DNA from: Sporothrix humicola
Lineage: Eukaryota > Ascomycota > Sordariomycetes > Ophiostomatales > Ophiostomataceae
Length of the DNA stretch: 64,000 nucleotides
Reading direction: 5' to 3'
NCBI GenBank assembly: GCA_021396245.1
Contig: WNYE01000020.1
Coordinates: 1 to 64,000 of the forward strand
The notes under the pieces are model-generated. The model did no database searches and had not been told where the DNA came from. It saw only the letters and a program-made list of their open reading frames with translations. The position numbers and the translations under genes are program-made. This document shows, piece after piece, positions 36,022 through 45,833 of this stretch (the first letter of the stretch is position 1; each line of letters opens with the position of its first letter).

Positions 36022-39000
36022 ATGTCTACGGAGAATGGCGGCGGCCGTGATGGCGACGCGGAGGCCGCTGTGGCCGCGATCCTTGCGGCAGCGACCGTGA
36101 CGCCAATTACACAACTTGGCCCCGACTTGACGACCGCTTCCGACATTACTCCACGCGCCGTTCGAGGCGATGTCACTATCGTGTGGCCGTACAACTCGGT
36201 CAGCCGCTCAATAGCTTTTCTGTTGGCTGAGCCTGATGTCCGTTTGCGCCGTTCTAAAGGACAGATTCGAGTCCAACTATATGGAGCAAGTGCGGTTGCT
36301 GTGGCCGAAAGTGGACTTGGTGGTGGCGACGAGCTTCTTCTGAGCTTGCAGGGCGCAAGCTGGTCCAAGGACGAGTCGTCTCTGAAACTCCCGGGATCGC
36401 GCGTTGAGTGGCAGCTCGAGTTTCGCGGACGGATTGCTCTGCAGGCCAAGGTCGGCGAATCACAAGAAGCGCGCTCAATCAACATCGATCAGCCAGATGA
36501 AGAGACGACAGATACGGACGCACTCCCCGGACGCGACGGCACGAACGGCAGCTCCTCTCTCGATAATGCGCCAATACCGCCGTCTTCACCACCGATTGGT
36601 GACCTCTTTCGACTTCCCATGTCGCCTCGCCCAATGACCCTTAACAACGAAGAATATGCTTCGCCGGCATTTATAAAGCGTGCGCGGATATCTTTCGGGT
36701 CCCTCTTTGAGCCAGGTTTCGATATTTTCGAGGAGGATGGCGGCGTGCGTGGTAGAGGACGGAAACGGACACGGTTTGGGCGGCCGAGCAATGCCTGGAG
36801 ATACAGCAGCAAATCTGTCAGCCCAGAACGTGAAGCCACACCTCCACGAGAAGAGGACGATGAAGAGCCGGAGAAGGAAGCAGAACCTGCAGTGGAAGCG
36901 CCGTCATCACCACCGGTCGCTCTGGAAGCCGCGACACCAACACCAGCGCCTCGGCCACAAGCACAGCCAACGACGACTTCTCCGCCAGCATCTACTGCCG
37001 TGCCAACCTCACCAGCACGGCAGACAGACGCACCAGCACCATCTCAGACAGACTTACGGTCATCGCCACCTATCCCCTCCTCTCATATCGAGATACCCAC
37101 ACCCGCTTTTGGGCAACAAGACACTGGTGTACGAAGCGCCGGCTCGGTTCCTGAAGTGCACATGGGCGGCATTCCAAATCCTTTTGCACCAAGTCAGCGG
37201 AGCCCATCCAGCCTATTTGGTTCCACCGCGGCGCCGTCTACGGGAAGCAATCCGTTTACCGCATCTTCACTCTCAACAGCTACGAATCCATTCGGGGCTC
37301 CCGCAACTACTGTACCAGGCACTGCCAACCCTTTCGGTGCTACAAGTCTCCCAGAGAACAACAATCCGTTCGGTGCGCCGGCTACAAACCCATTCGGGAC
37401 AACAGCTGTAGATTCTATGGGATTTGTGCCTAATGACGGCCTGTTTCATGACAGCATGCGGTTCTCATTTGGCGACCCAACAATAAACCCATTTGGACAA
37501 CCACACCAACCGAGCCACGCAGAGGACCATGCTGTACCCGACGTCCCGCATGCAGAGGAACACCAAAACGAGCCCCAGTATCAGTACCCAGAGCCCCCCT
37601 CGCAGCACACGTCGCAGCACACGTCGGTATTTGGACAGGGCGCGACTGCCCACGGTGAACCGCCTGCGTCCACTGGGCAGGACCATATAGTGTTGTGGCC
37701 TATCAGTGCGCCAACACTTGATGCTGCACATGCAGAGGGCTCTATCCCAGCCGGCTCCCCGCCCTCGTCTCATCCGCAAGCAGCAGGAACTTCAGCGTCA
37801 GACGAAGGAGCGCGTGACAGAGCCGCATCCTCGTTTATTGCTAGTGGTGCCAATGAAGGCGTCTTTGAAGACAATACGGCTGAGGCAACAGATCTACCAC
37901 GGGAAGTGGATGCCTATGGCTACAATGACCGTCGGTACCAAAACGAGCAAGAGGAGCAGATGGTGGGCATGGTGGATGAGCCAGCAAGCCGGCAGTCCGA
38001 AGATGAAGAAGACGGCCTCGAGTCTGACGGGCCAGAAGAAGCAGAGCCGAGAGACCACGTTTTTAAAGTCGACGACGACGGTGCCGATGCTGAAGCCGAG
38101 GCTGACGCCGATGCTTCTGCAGACGAAGATGCCGAAGGCGACGAGGATGACGTCGAACACGTCGAAATCATCGACGAGGACGGAAACATCGAGGTGGAAG
38201 AAGAGGAGGAAGAAAGCGACGGGGATGTCGACAGCGAGGCCGAAAGGACGGACCAGGCTGGTGACGACTACGATATGCGCAACTATGCAGACATTGATGA
38301 CGATATTGAAGGCAATGAAGACCCCGACGAGCAAAGCGGGGCCGCCACTTTCAACGGCGAAGGTGAAGATGATGAGGAAGATGAGGAAGGGGAGGAAGAC
38401 GGCGAGGGCTACGATGAAGAGGAGGAGTATGATGAGGATGCCGATGCTGATGCTGATGATGACCATTATGCACCAGCACCTCAACACAGCTTCCCTAGAA
38501 GCCATGACCCCGACGAAGAGGAAGAGGAATTGGGCAGTGAGGAGTACGATGAGGAAGAGGATGAAGATGGCCGGAGATTCGAGGGCGAGGAAGAAGACTA
38601 CGACGAGGAGGAGGAAGAGGAGGACGAGGATGAGAACGAAGACGAGGCAGGCGGGCACCGGCCACATGGATTCCAGCGGCCCCGGATGTACCAACCGCCT
38701 GCTCGGCCTTCTCAGCCAGCCGAGCCTGTCGTCATCGACCTGCTTTCCGACTCTGATGACGATGCAGCACCTCCACCTGCTCGGCAGCAGTCGAAACCGC
38801 CCGTCTCGGAGACGCCCATCCCGCCACCTACTATTCCAGCATTCGGCCAGTCCTCTGGTGCGCCCAGACACCCTGAAGCAGCCTCTAGTCCTCCGGCTGA
38901 GGATGACGAAGAGAGTGAAGAGGGTGAGGAAGAAGATGAGGAAGAGGATGAGGAAATGGTGGACAACGGGGAGGAGGGGGAGGAAGAAGAAGAGGAAGAG

Positions 39001-41907
39001 GAGATTTTGGAAGACGAGGAAGAAGACGAACAACACGGCGAGGATGAGCCAGAGGATGAGGACGGCGCTATGTCGGTTCGTTCCGGTGGCGAAGAAGAGG
39101 CTGAGGTTGATGCCGAGCCTGTGGACGAGCCAGAATCCGAGCCAGAACAGGGGCATGAAGAGGGTGCTGCCGAAGCTGAGGCCAAGTCTGAGTCTGAGGA
39201 TGAGGTCGAGAAAGAACTTGAGGCCGAGCTTGACGCGGAGCTAGCTGCCGATGCTGAGCAGGCCGAGGAAGCCAAAGAGGCCGAAGAGCACAATGACAAG
39301 GACGAGGACAACACCGCCAAGGCAAATGACAGCCTACCCGCCGATGTCGAGGTGGTCGAAGAAGTTGTCATCGAGGAGCCGACCCAGGCCGAACTCGAGG
39401 CTGCCGAAGAAGGAAAGGAAGCGGCCGATGAATCAACAGATCAACCACAGCCAGAAGAGCCGGCACAGCCTGTATCTGAAGCTCAAACTGAGGAGGCAGA
39501 CGACAACGAGGCCACCCTGGATGAAGCTCCTGAACAGCAAGCTGGATCAGATAACGACGAACCTGCCGTTATCGAAGTCGAATCTGACACGCAGAAAGAG
39601 GCTGAGCCTGCGCCTGAAAGCCAAGATAAGCCGCGCGACGACAGCGAAGACGTGGCCATGGCCGAGGCAGATGTCCGAGTTGATGAGAACGACGTTCCAG
39701 AGAAGCCACCTGCTGAAGCTGTGATCGAGCTGCCAGAAGCCCCGGAACCTGCCCACAAAACGAGAAGCCAGACGGCTCAGCTAGCCCAGGAAGCCGCCGC
39801 TGCCACTGCTGCTTCTGCCTCTGAAACGCCATTCACTCCACCACAGACCCAACAAGCGGCTTCACAGGACGTTACAGCTGCAGTTGACGAGCTGCACTCT
39901 CTCCCTGCCACTCAGACTACTGAAATTGCCAGCCCCAGAGCTGCACGCACGCATCTTCCAACGCCGATGCAGACTCAGGATGGTGGGGACAGCACCGTTG
40001 GCCATCACGACCAATTGCAGCATGTCTCGTTCCAGTACACAGAGGTGACGTCGATTGCTGAGGAGGATATCGATGGCCAGATCCAGAGCCAGATAATGTC
40101 GGAGATGGCTATGAGCTTCGAATTCGACCAGCAGCAGGAGGCAGACGTCGATATGCACAGCGTGGCAAGTGGCGCCGATGTCGATATGGCTGATGACGGC
40201 GACAACAAAGACGACGACCATATGATGGACGAAGAGTCTGCGCAAACACCACGCCAAACTGCCTTCGACCAAGACGACTCAATGGACGTGGACGCTGGGA
40301 CAGATGTCGATATGCAAAGTGTTGTCTCGGCTTCAGAGCAGCCGGCTGCAGCTGTCAATGAGGCGTTGGGAGGGGTCGATATTGTTGTGACCGAACCTGC
40401 ACCTGAAGAGACGCGTGTCGAGGAACCCGGAGGGACGGACGCGTCGCCGACGTTACACAAAAACGCGACCAGCGACGAAAAGGGCGAAAAAGACGAGCTA
40501 GTAGACGAACCAGAGGACCTACCCAAGAAAGCAAAGTCGTCTCAAAAACAAGGCGAGGAGGACCAACAGGACGAACAGCATCTTCAAGCCAACACGGACG
40601 ACACTGCCGCTTCTTCTACTGCTGCCGAAAGTCGCCATAAAATGTCCCTGCGTTCAACAAACAGCCGCCTCCGGCGGAGTCTCAGCCCCCAGCCAGTTCC
40701 TGTGAGCAGCGCTGCCGAAGCCGCATCACCCGAACCCGACACCAGCATTCAGATTGCCCGCGGCGCAACTACCCGGCGCTCGAAGAGAGCGCTTGCCGCG
40801 GCTTCTCAGTCACAAGAGGCGTCTGCAGAGGCTGCCAGTCCGCCCTCATCCATGCCCGCCCCCAAGACACGGAAGGCATCGGTCTTCGCGGCAGCCTCCA
40901 CAGCCAAGGACGACGCCTCTGAAGACGTGAGCGTTGCTATTGCCCGGGGTGCCACCTCTAAGAAGCGGAACACCACCAAGGCAAAGGAGAAGGAGAAGGA
41001 AAAGTCAAAGAGTGTCGAAAAGGACACGGAGAAGGATGCGGAAACAGGGGGCGAGGTTGTGATTACTGCCCCGCCGGCTTCCATGGCTGAAGTGAAGCTT
41101 GCGCTCGACCGCTGCCGCGATACTGTCCCGGAATGCGTGCCCCTGCGCAATCTTCGCCCGCGACTTCGGACACTGCTGGATGTCGCCGTCATTGCCACCT
41201 CGTCCTCGGAAGACCACCCGCCTCGTCGCACACGCACGCGCCAGTACGCCATGTCCTTGACAGCAACCGACCCCTCTCTTGTCGAGCACGTCTCGGCCTC
41301 ACGGCACCACTTGCATAATCTGCATGCGGCCGGAGGCGGAAGCCGGAAAGCGAGTCCGTCGGCGGCCACTCTCGCTGCTGCTGCCGCTGCCGCTAATAAC
41401 GTCAACGACAACGCCAGCGACGCCGGCTCTGCGTCCGTGTCGACGTCTGTGGCTGCTGGTGCCGATATCGACGCCATCATCGAGGTCAGCCTGTATCGCG
41501 CGCACAAGGACACGATGCCGGCGTTCAAGGCGGGCGACGGTCTTCTACTGCGTCGCTTCGAGGTTGTGGCCCTGCACGACAAGGGCTTTGGTCTGCGGTC
41601 AACGGACGAGAGCGCCTACGCTGTTTTCCCAGCTCGTGAGGTGACCGAAGACAACAAAGATCAGAATGAGGGACAGAATGAAGGAGAGGAGAAAGCTGTC
41701 AAAGTTCCGGCATCGACATCACCATCGCCGCCGCCACAGGTCAACGGTCCCCCTGTCGAGGACATGGTCCACGAGGCGCAGTTCATTGGACTGCTCAAAC
41801 AATGGTACCGCTTGCTGGACGATGGTGCACGGCAGCAGCTGGCAGCAGCCAATACTCGGTTTGTGGCCGTTGACGAGGCTGCAAAGGCAGTCGGCGAGTC
41901 GCAGTAG
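36022..41907 (+). CDS. Large acidic protein with C-terminal Telo_bind-like OB fold; putative telomere end-binding protein
   Basis: Single-exon 1961-aa protein starting MSTENGGGRDGDAEAAVAAI at the only in-frame ATG. Residues about 30-150 look folded and are OB-like (VTIVWPYNSVSRSIAFLLAE, then GQIRVQLYGASAVAVAESG). Residues about 1687-1883 resemble the single-stranded telomeric DNA-binding OB fold of POT1/Cdc13 proteins (VPLRNLRPRLRTLLDVAVIA, then VSLYRAHKDTMPAF, DGLLLRRFEVVALHDKGFGL). A GPPVED motif and a helix with QWYRLL follow. Between these domains the chain is disordered: seven NPF motifs at about 380-495, a very acidic stretch at about 626-1226, repeated DVDM[HQ]SV motifs, and two IARGAT-plus-basic motifs near 1575 and 1640. 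In this family the OB fold binds the 3' G-overhang; that this protein does so is an inference. Confidence 0.82.
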   Translation: MSTENGGGRDGDAEAAVAAILAAATVTPITQLGPDLTTASDITPRAVRGDVTIVWPYNSVSRSIAFLLAEPDVRLRRSKGQIRVQLYGASAVAVAESGLGGGDELLLSLQGASWSKDESSLKLPGSRVEWQLEFRGRIALQAKVGESQEARSINIDQPDEETTDTDALPGRDGTNGSSSLDNAPIPPSSPPIGDLFRLPMSPRPMTLNNEEYASPAFIKRARISFGSLFEPGFDIFEEDGGVRGRGRKRTRFGRPSNAWRYSSKSVSPEREATPPREEDDEEPEKEAEPAVEAPSSPPVALEAATPTPAPRPQAQPTTTSPPASTAVPTSPARQTDAPAPSQTDLRSSPPIPSSHIEIPTPAFGQQDTGVRSAGSVPEVHMGGIPNPFAPSQRSPSSLFGSTAAPSTGSNPFTASSLSTATNPFGAPATTVPGTANPFGATSLPENNNPFGAPATNPFGTTAVDSMGFVPNDGLFHDSMRFSFGDPTINPFGQPHQPSHAEDHAVPDVPHAEEHQNEPQYQYPEPPSQHTSQHTSVFGQGATAHGEPPASTGQDHIVLWPISAPTLDAAHAEGSIPAGSPPSSHPQAAGTSASDEGARDRAASSFIASGANEGVFEDNTAEATDLPREVDAYGYNDRRYQNEQEEQMVGMVDEPASRQSEDEEDGLESDGPEEAEPRDHVFKVDDDGADAEAEADADASADEDAEGDEDDVEHVEIIDEDGNIEVEEEEEESDGDVDSEAERTDQAGDDYDMRNYADIDDDIEGNEDPDEQSGAATFNGEGEDDEEDEEGEEDGEGYDEEEEYDEDADADADDDHYAPAPQHSFPRSHDPDEEEEELGSEEYDEEEDEDGRRFEGEEEDYDEEEEEEDEDENEDEAGGHRPHGFQRPRMYQPPARPSQPAEPVVIDLLSDSDDDAAPPPARQQSKPPVSETPIPPPTIPAFGQSSGAPRHPEAASSPPAEDDEESEEGEEEDEEEDEEMVDNGEEGEEEEEEEEILEDEEEDEQHGEDEPEDEDGAMSVRSGGEEEAEVDAEPVDEPESEPEQGHEEGAAEAEAKSESEDEVEKELEAELDAELAADAEQAEEAKEAEEHNDKDEDNTAKANDSLPADVEVVEEVVIEEPTQAELEAAEEGKEAADESTDQPQPEEPAQPVSEAQTEEADDNEATLDEAPEQQAGSDNDEPAVIEVESDTQKEAEPAPESQDKPRDDSEDVAMAEADVRVDENDVPEKPPAEAVIELPEAPEPAHKTRSQTAQLAQEAAAATAASASETPFTPPQTQQAASQDVTAAVDELHSLPATQTTEIASPRAARTHLPTPMQTQDGGDSTVGHHDQLQHVSFQYTEVTSIAEEDIDGQIQSQIMSEMAMSFEFDQQQEADVDMHSVASGADVDMADDGDNKDDDHMMDEESAQTPRQTAFDQDDSMDVDAGTDVDMQSVVSASEQPAAAVNEALGGVDIVVTEPAPEETRVEEPGGTDASPTLHKNATSDEKGEKDELVDEPEDLPKKAKSSQKQGEEDQQDEQHLQANTDDTAASSTAAESRHKMSLRSTNSRLRRSLSPQPVPVSSAAEAASPEPDTSIQIARGATTRRSKRALAAASQSQEASAEAASPPSSMPAPKTRKASVFAAASTAKDDASEDVSVAIARGATSKKRNTTKAKEKEKEKSKSVEKDTEKDAETGGEVVITAPPASMAEVKLALDRCRDTVPECVPLRNLRPRLRTLLDVAVIATSSSEDHPPRRTRTRQYAMSLTATDPSLVEHVSASRHHLHNLHAAGGGSRKASPSAATLAAAAAAANNVNDNASDAGSASVSTSVAAGADIDAIIEVSLYRAHKDTMPAFKAGDGLLLRRFEVVALHDKGFGLRSTDESAYAVFPAREVTEDNKDQNEGQNEGEEKAVKVPASTSPSPPPQVNGPPVEDMVHEAQFIGLLKQWYRLLDDGARQQLAAANTRFVAVDEAAKAVGESQ
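37170..37505 (+). repeat. NPF-repeat block encoded within the telomere-type gene
   Basis: Seven Asn-Pro-Phe motifs, five of them NPFG, lie within about 110 codons. The spacers are Ser/Thr/Ala/Pro-rich. NPF motifs bind EH domains in endocytic adaptors, and FG-containing repeats occur in nucleoporins. Either role here is speculative. Confidence 0.85.
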
Positions 41908-42401
41908 ATACGATCTGGGCTCGTGGAACGTGAAGTGTTGAAATACCCGGCTTGGAAGGGTTGAAAGCCACAAAACATATCGAACGCAAAGTTCAACAAT
42001 GATAGAATAATCATACATGAAATGATAAAACCAATCATATTTTTCAAATGCAAAAATGTATCCAATTTGGTAGTATTGTGTCCAGTTCCCAATACGATGT
42101 AAATGTGCCCCAATAACGCCTTGCCCCGTAAATGTCCTTTTGTATGTGCCCTAATATATCCTCCCAATGTATGTATGTCTCTCGTAGGAAGAAAACATAC
42201 CCAGCTTTGCCTCCCAATGACAGCCTCGTAGGGCATCCGTCCTCTTTTCCAATGTGTTCCTGCCCACAGGCAATCTATTAACCATCCCATTTTCCCTATT
42301 CCAAAAGTAGAAGATATAAAAAAGGTAAATGGTAAAAGGTGAAAAGAAGAAATGTAAAATAATATGTTCAAGAAGTGGCAAGTGCCGGTTTTGTTTGTCG
42401 C
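41908..42401. other. Convergent 3' intergenic segment
   Basis: 494 bp between converging stop codons, A/T-rich. It presumably carries the 3' UTRs of both neighbours. Nothing else was seen. Confidence 0.5.
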
Positions 42402-43472
42402 TTATGCCAGAGCTGCTGCTACTGGCAGTTTCTGCTTTTCGTGCAACGATTCATCGTCGCGCGAAGGTCTTCTGTTGCTAATGGCAGTCTCGACAGTGCC
42501 CAGCATCGCCCGCAGCCGTTCGATACGGTCCATGGCCTGCTCGAGACGTTCGAGACGGCGCTTCTTGTCCGTGTCTCTCTGCTCAAGCACGGCCACTCGG
42601 GCTTCGAGGCGGGCTCGTGCGCGACGCTCTTCGGCGACCATTTCGTTGGCCTGCTCAAAGAGCGACACGCTCAGCTCCTCGACCTCGCGGCTCGTGTCCT
42701 GCAAACGGCCCTCGGCCTGGCGGCGGAGTTTCTGTTCGCGCGTCAGAGCATCCAGCAGTTCTTTTGTCGAAGGCCCGTTGTCGACCACAGGTTCTGGATG
42801 CTGTGGCGGTGGCGGCGTCTTTCCGCCGAAGAAGGGAAACGAGCCGTACGGTGTCCGCGGTGCCGGCGATGTGGCTGCTGAGTCGTAGCCGTAGCCGCCG
42901 CCAGCAACATTGGTATTTGTGGTGGCCGATGGCGGTGGTGTCGGCATGCCGGCCGTGGGCATATTCGGCTGTGGAATCGATTGCGCCGGCTGTGACGGTT
43001 GTGTTGGTGAATGTGGCGGTAATGATGGTATTGGTGGTGGTGGCATAGATGTATTTGAGGCTGCTGCTGCCGCCTTCAAGTTGGGTGTCGATTTGGCAGG
43101 TCTTGGCGACAAGAGAGCCGACAAGCGGTTGGCCGCGCCCGTGGGCAAGAAAGAAGTGCGTGTTGGCGAGGACGGCGTGAGTGGAGGGTTGCCGGACGGT
43201 GCGGAAGCGCCGCTGCCGCCCGATCCCACTACAGCCGCTAGCCGCCGCCGTAAAGCCGTCAGCTCGTCCTCGTAGTCGGCCCAGCGGTCAATAGCAGCTG
43301 CAGCTTTTTGGTCGAGAAGAGCAACTTGCGCCTCGAGAGCCTGGATCTTTTGTTGTGCCTGACGCAGCTGGGCGTCGGCGTCGCTGGCCATAGGCACGGC
43401 AAAGCCGCACTGCGGGCACGGGCATGTTGACGAGGACGATGGCGAGTCCCCACCGGTAGCCGTGATGGTCAT
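42402..43472 (-). CDS. Sec2-domain coiled-coil protein (Rab GEF-like)
   Basis: Single exon, 356 aa. The N-terminus has a small Cys cluster (CPCPQCGF), then a coiled coil with heptads (QLRQAQQKIQALEAQVALLD). Residues about 95-230 are a Pro/Ser/Ala-rich linker. Residues about 238-330 form a long coiled coil (STKELLDALTREQKLRRQAE, then LFEQANEMVAEERRARARLE and RVAVLEQRDTDKKRRLERLE) matching the Sec2p GEF domain. In yeast that domain activates the Rab GTPase Sec4 for exocytic vesicle delivery. Yeast Sec2 is about 759 aa, so this is a short member lacking a long C-terminal region. It could be a Sec2-related paralogue rather than the main Sec4 exchange factor. Confidence 0.82.
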   Translation of the reverse strand: MTITATGGDSPSSSSTCPCPQCGFAVPMASDADAQLRQAQQKIQALEAQVALLDQKAAAAIDRWADYEDELTALRRRLAAVVGSGGSGASAPSGNPPLTPSSPTRTSFLPTGAANRLSALLSPRPAKSTPNLKAAAAASNTSMPPPPIPSLPPHSPTQPSQPAQSIPQPNMPTAGMPTPPPSATTNTNVAGGGYGYDSAATSPAPRTPYGSFPFFGGKTPPPPQHPEPVVDNGPSTKELLDALTREQKLRRQAEGRLQDTSREVEELSVSLFEQANEMVAEERRARARLEARVAVLEQRDTDKKRRLERLEQAMDRIERLRAMLGTVETAISNRRPSRDDESLHEKQKLPVAAALA

Positions 43473-45735
43473 AATGTTGTTGTTATTATTTTGGCAGTCA
43501 AATCGTTGTCGTTGTCGTCGTCGTCGATCTCGATTCTGCCGTCGATTTTGCCGTCGCTTTGCTGACGTCGGTTTTTGCGTCGCGTCTCTTTGTCGCGTGT
43601 CGTGTTCTCAATTAAACAGGCGGCGTGCCGCACTACGAGGTTGTGCCCTCGCTTTCGTTGCGTTGGTCCAAAGGACGATGGTCGACAATACGATGTGTTG
43701 TTGAAAGAAAAGATGCAAATGCACGAAAAGGAAAAGGAGACGTGAGAGTTCAATCCTTCCTTCTCGGCGCCTAAAATGTCTGTTCTCAGGAGTTGGCAAG
43801 TGGTGTGGTTGCAGTTGCCCTGCTCCTTCCCCTCCAGGTAAGGATGTGTGTGGTTGCGTGTGTCTGTGTGTGTCGGTCGGTTTATTTTGGGCAACTGCGG
43901 CTGTGGCATGTGCGCAATTTTGGAAGGAATGGACGAAGGAAGAGAAGGAATTGGCAAGGCCCACTCGCCCACACTGGCATCATCCACCCATATTACCCCG
44001 TAATAGCGGTCTTAATGCGCTGTAGCTCCCGCGATTGCACGTCGTATGCTCCCGCTGCCATTCATCATTTGCGGCAGTTTACGCCATTAGTGTACGGCGA
44101 GGCCAGGTCCAGGTTCTAATTAACTTCAGGGCGATCATTAATGCCAGCTGCCAACACCCGCCAATAGCGAACTGCTAACTGCACCATAACACCAAAGGCT
44201 GCCTTTACTTAGACACGGCTCGCCACCAACCGCCAAATCTGTTAGTACAGTACATCGTTAGTAAGATGCTTTGTTTATTCATTCAGGGGCAAGAAAATTG
44301 TGTGCTTGCGCGGCTCTGTTGCTATCACGAGATTCGTGGCATTTCACTTGTCTACAATCCTCAGCTCACGCTGCAAGACCTTATATCACAGAACCAGGAC
44401 ATTCAAGCTGAATAAATTGTCGTAATCGAAACCCAGGCGATAATCGAAACGTCATTCAATGCACGCCGAGTTTCCAGAAGGCGATTCAGATGAACTTTCA
44501 TCCATGAGCGGCCATAAATCTCAGCTGGACATGCATTTTTGTGTCCCTTGGAAAGGCGAAAGAAAAGCGACTGCCTGGCAAGGCAAGCTGGAAATGCTGT
44601 TTGGAAGGATAAGTCCAGCTTTCATGGCACGGGACGACGGGACGATGCAGGATCCCGTTGCCCTGTTGGCGAGATTGTTTGCAGATTTTGCAGATTTTGC
44701 AGTCTTTTCTGGTCGCCGCTGCCAATAATCGTGATATGATTCGCTGCACCATGCATCGCCAATTTGCCTTTGGTGCTGTCGTCGGCGTGTTTCACGTCTC
44801 CTGGCAGTGGCGGAAAGGCGGCATGTTGGCGGACTGCAGACTCGGACTGAGAATTGCATGTCTGGGCCGCAGGATTCAGGGACCCAAGGATCGGAAATCG
44901 TGCTTTTCGTCCATGCTTATTTGCTTCTTCGTGTCTTGATTGTTCCTTTTTTTTTTTCGGAAATCGGGCCAGGGGGTCCGATTGGGACAAGGGATTCGTA
45001 GATTTCGGTATGTGACGAACGTAAATATCTTGTAAGGGTGTGAGAATCAGAAAATGGCGATGGAAATGAAGGCCAGAGGGCGACGAAGAACTGGCAATGG
45101 CACAGACAATGGCACGGGGTGCGTTTAAGTAAAACTAGCTGCCCTGCCACGCTTGCCGAAAACTCCAAACGCAGCAAAGGCGGCGCAGCTGAACCTCGAC
45201 AATCGGAATCATGCACGATTAGTGGAGCAGCTGCCCGGGACACCGATCTTGGGAACATGCACATTGCCACCTTTACCGTTCCTGGGTTTCCTTTTTTACG
45301 ATGCGTTCTTTGGTTCTGGAGAAGGGCGTGTGGCTTCGTGCATCAGGGTTCCAGCAGGCCTGGTATCTCGCGATCTCGAGGATCGATCTCAAAACGACTA
45401 GAACATATTTCTTTTTTGGAGAGCGTAGCTGAAGTGTATGTTAGAGAAAAGAAACAATGGGCACAGGTGAAGCTTGATTCTTCATTCCCTGATTTGCATA
45501 TCGGGTTAGAGAATTGATGATGCTATATTCTTCGGACTCTATCCAATCGGCCATGCTTTGGACAGGTATAATTAACAATAATGAATTGTAAGTTGACCTG
45601 TGAGTCCACAGGGCGTCTTGTCTTGTCGGCTACAAATCACATGTTGTGTTGGTGTGTATGTGAGTTTGTTGAAAATAATAATTATATTATTCACGCTTTT
45701 TTTTCTTATTCTTATTCTTTTCTTTTTCTTTTTCT

Positions 45736-45740
<5 letters not shown>

Positions 45741-45768
<28 letters not shown>

Positions 45769-45833
45769 ATTTTTTTTAGAATAACAACCCACTTTTGGTA
45801 GCAGGTAAAAAAAAGTAAAATAAATAAATAAAA
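45741..45833. repeat. A/T inverted repeat (potential hairpin)
   Basis: The left arm is an ATTT-repeat tract at 45741-45778. The right arm, 45806-45833, is its complement, including a perfect 17-bp match of TTTATTTATTTATTTTA to its reverse complement. The loop is about 27 bases. It could form a stem in single-stranded DNA or RNA, or could simply be paired simple-sequence tracts. Confidence 0.7.

Noticed and set aside
37706..39244. 512-codon plus frame and 420-codon minus frame overlapping each other
   Set aside because: Both are shadows of the GA-rich acidic repeat region of the telomere-type gene; their translations are Met/Lys/Arg- or Leu/Phe/Val-biased simple sequence.
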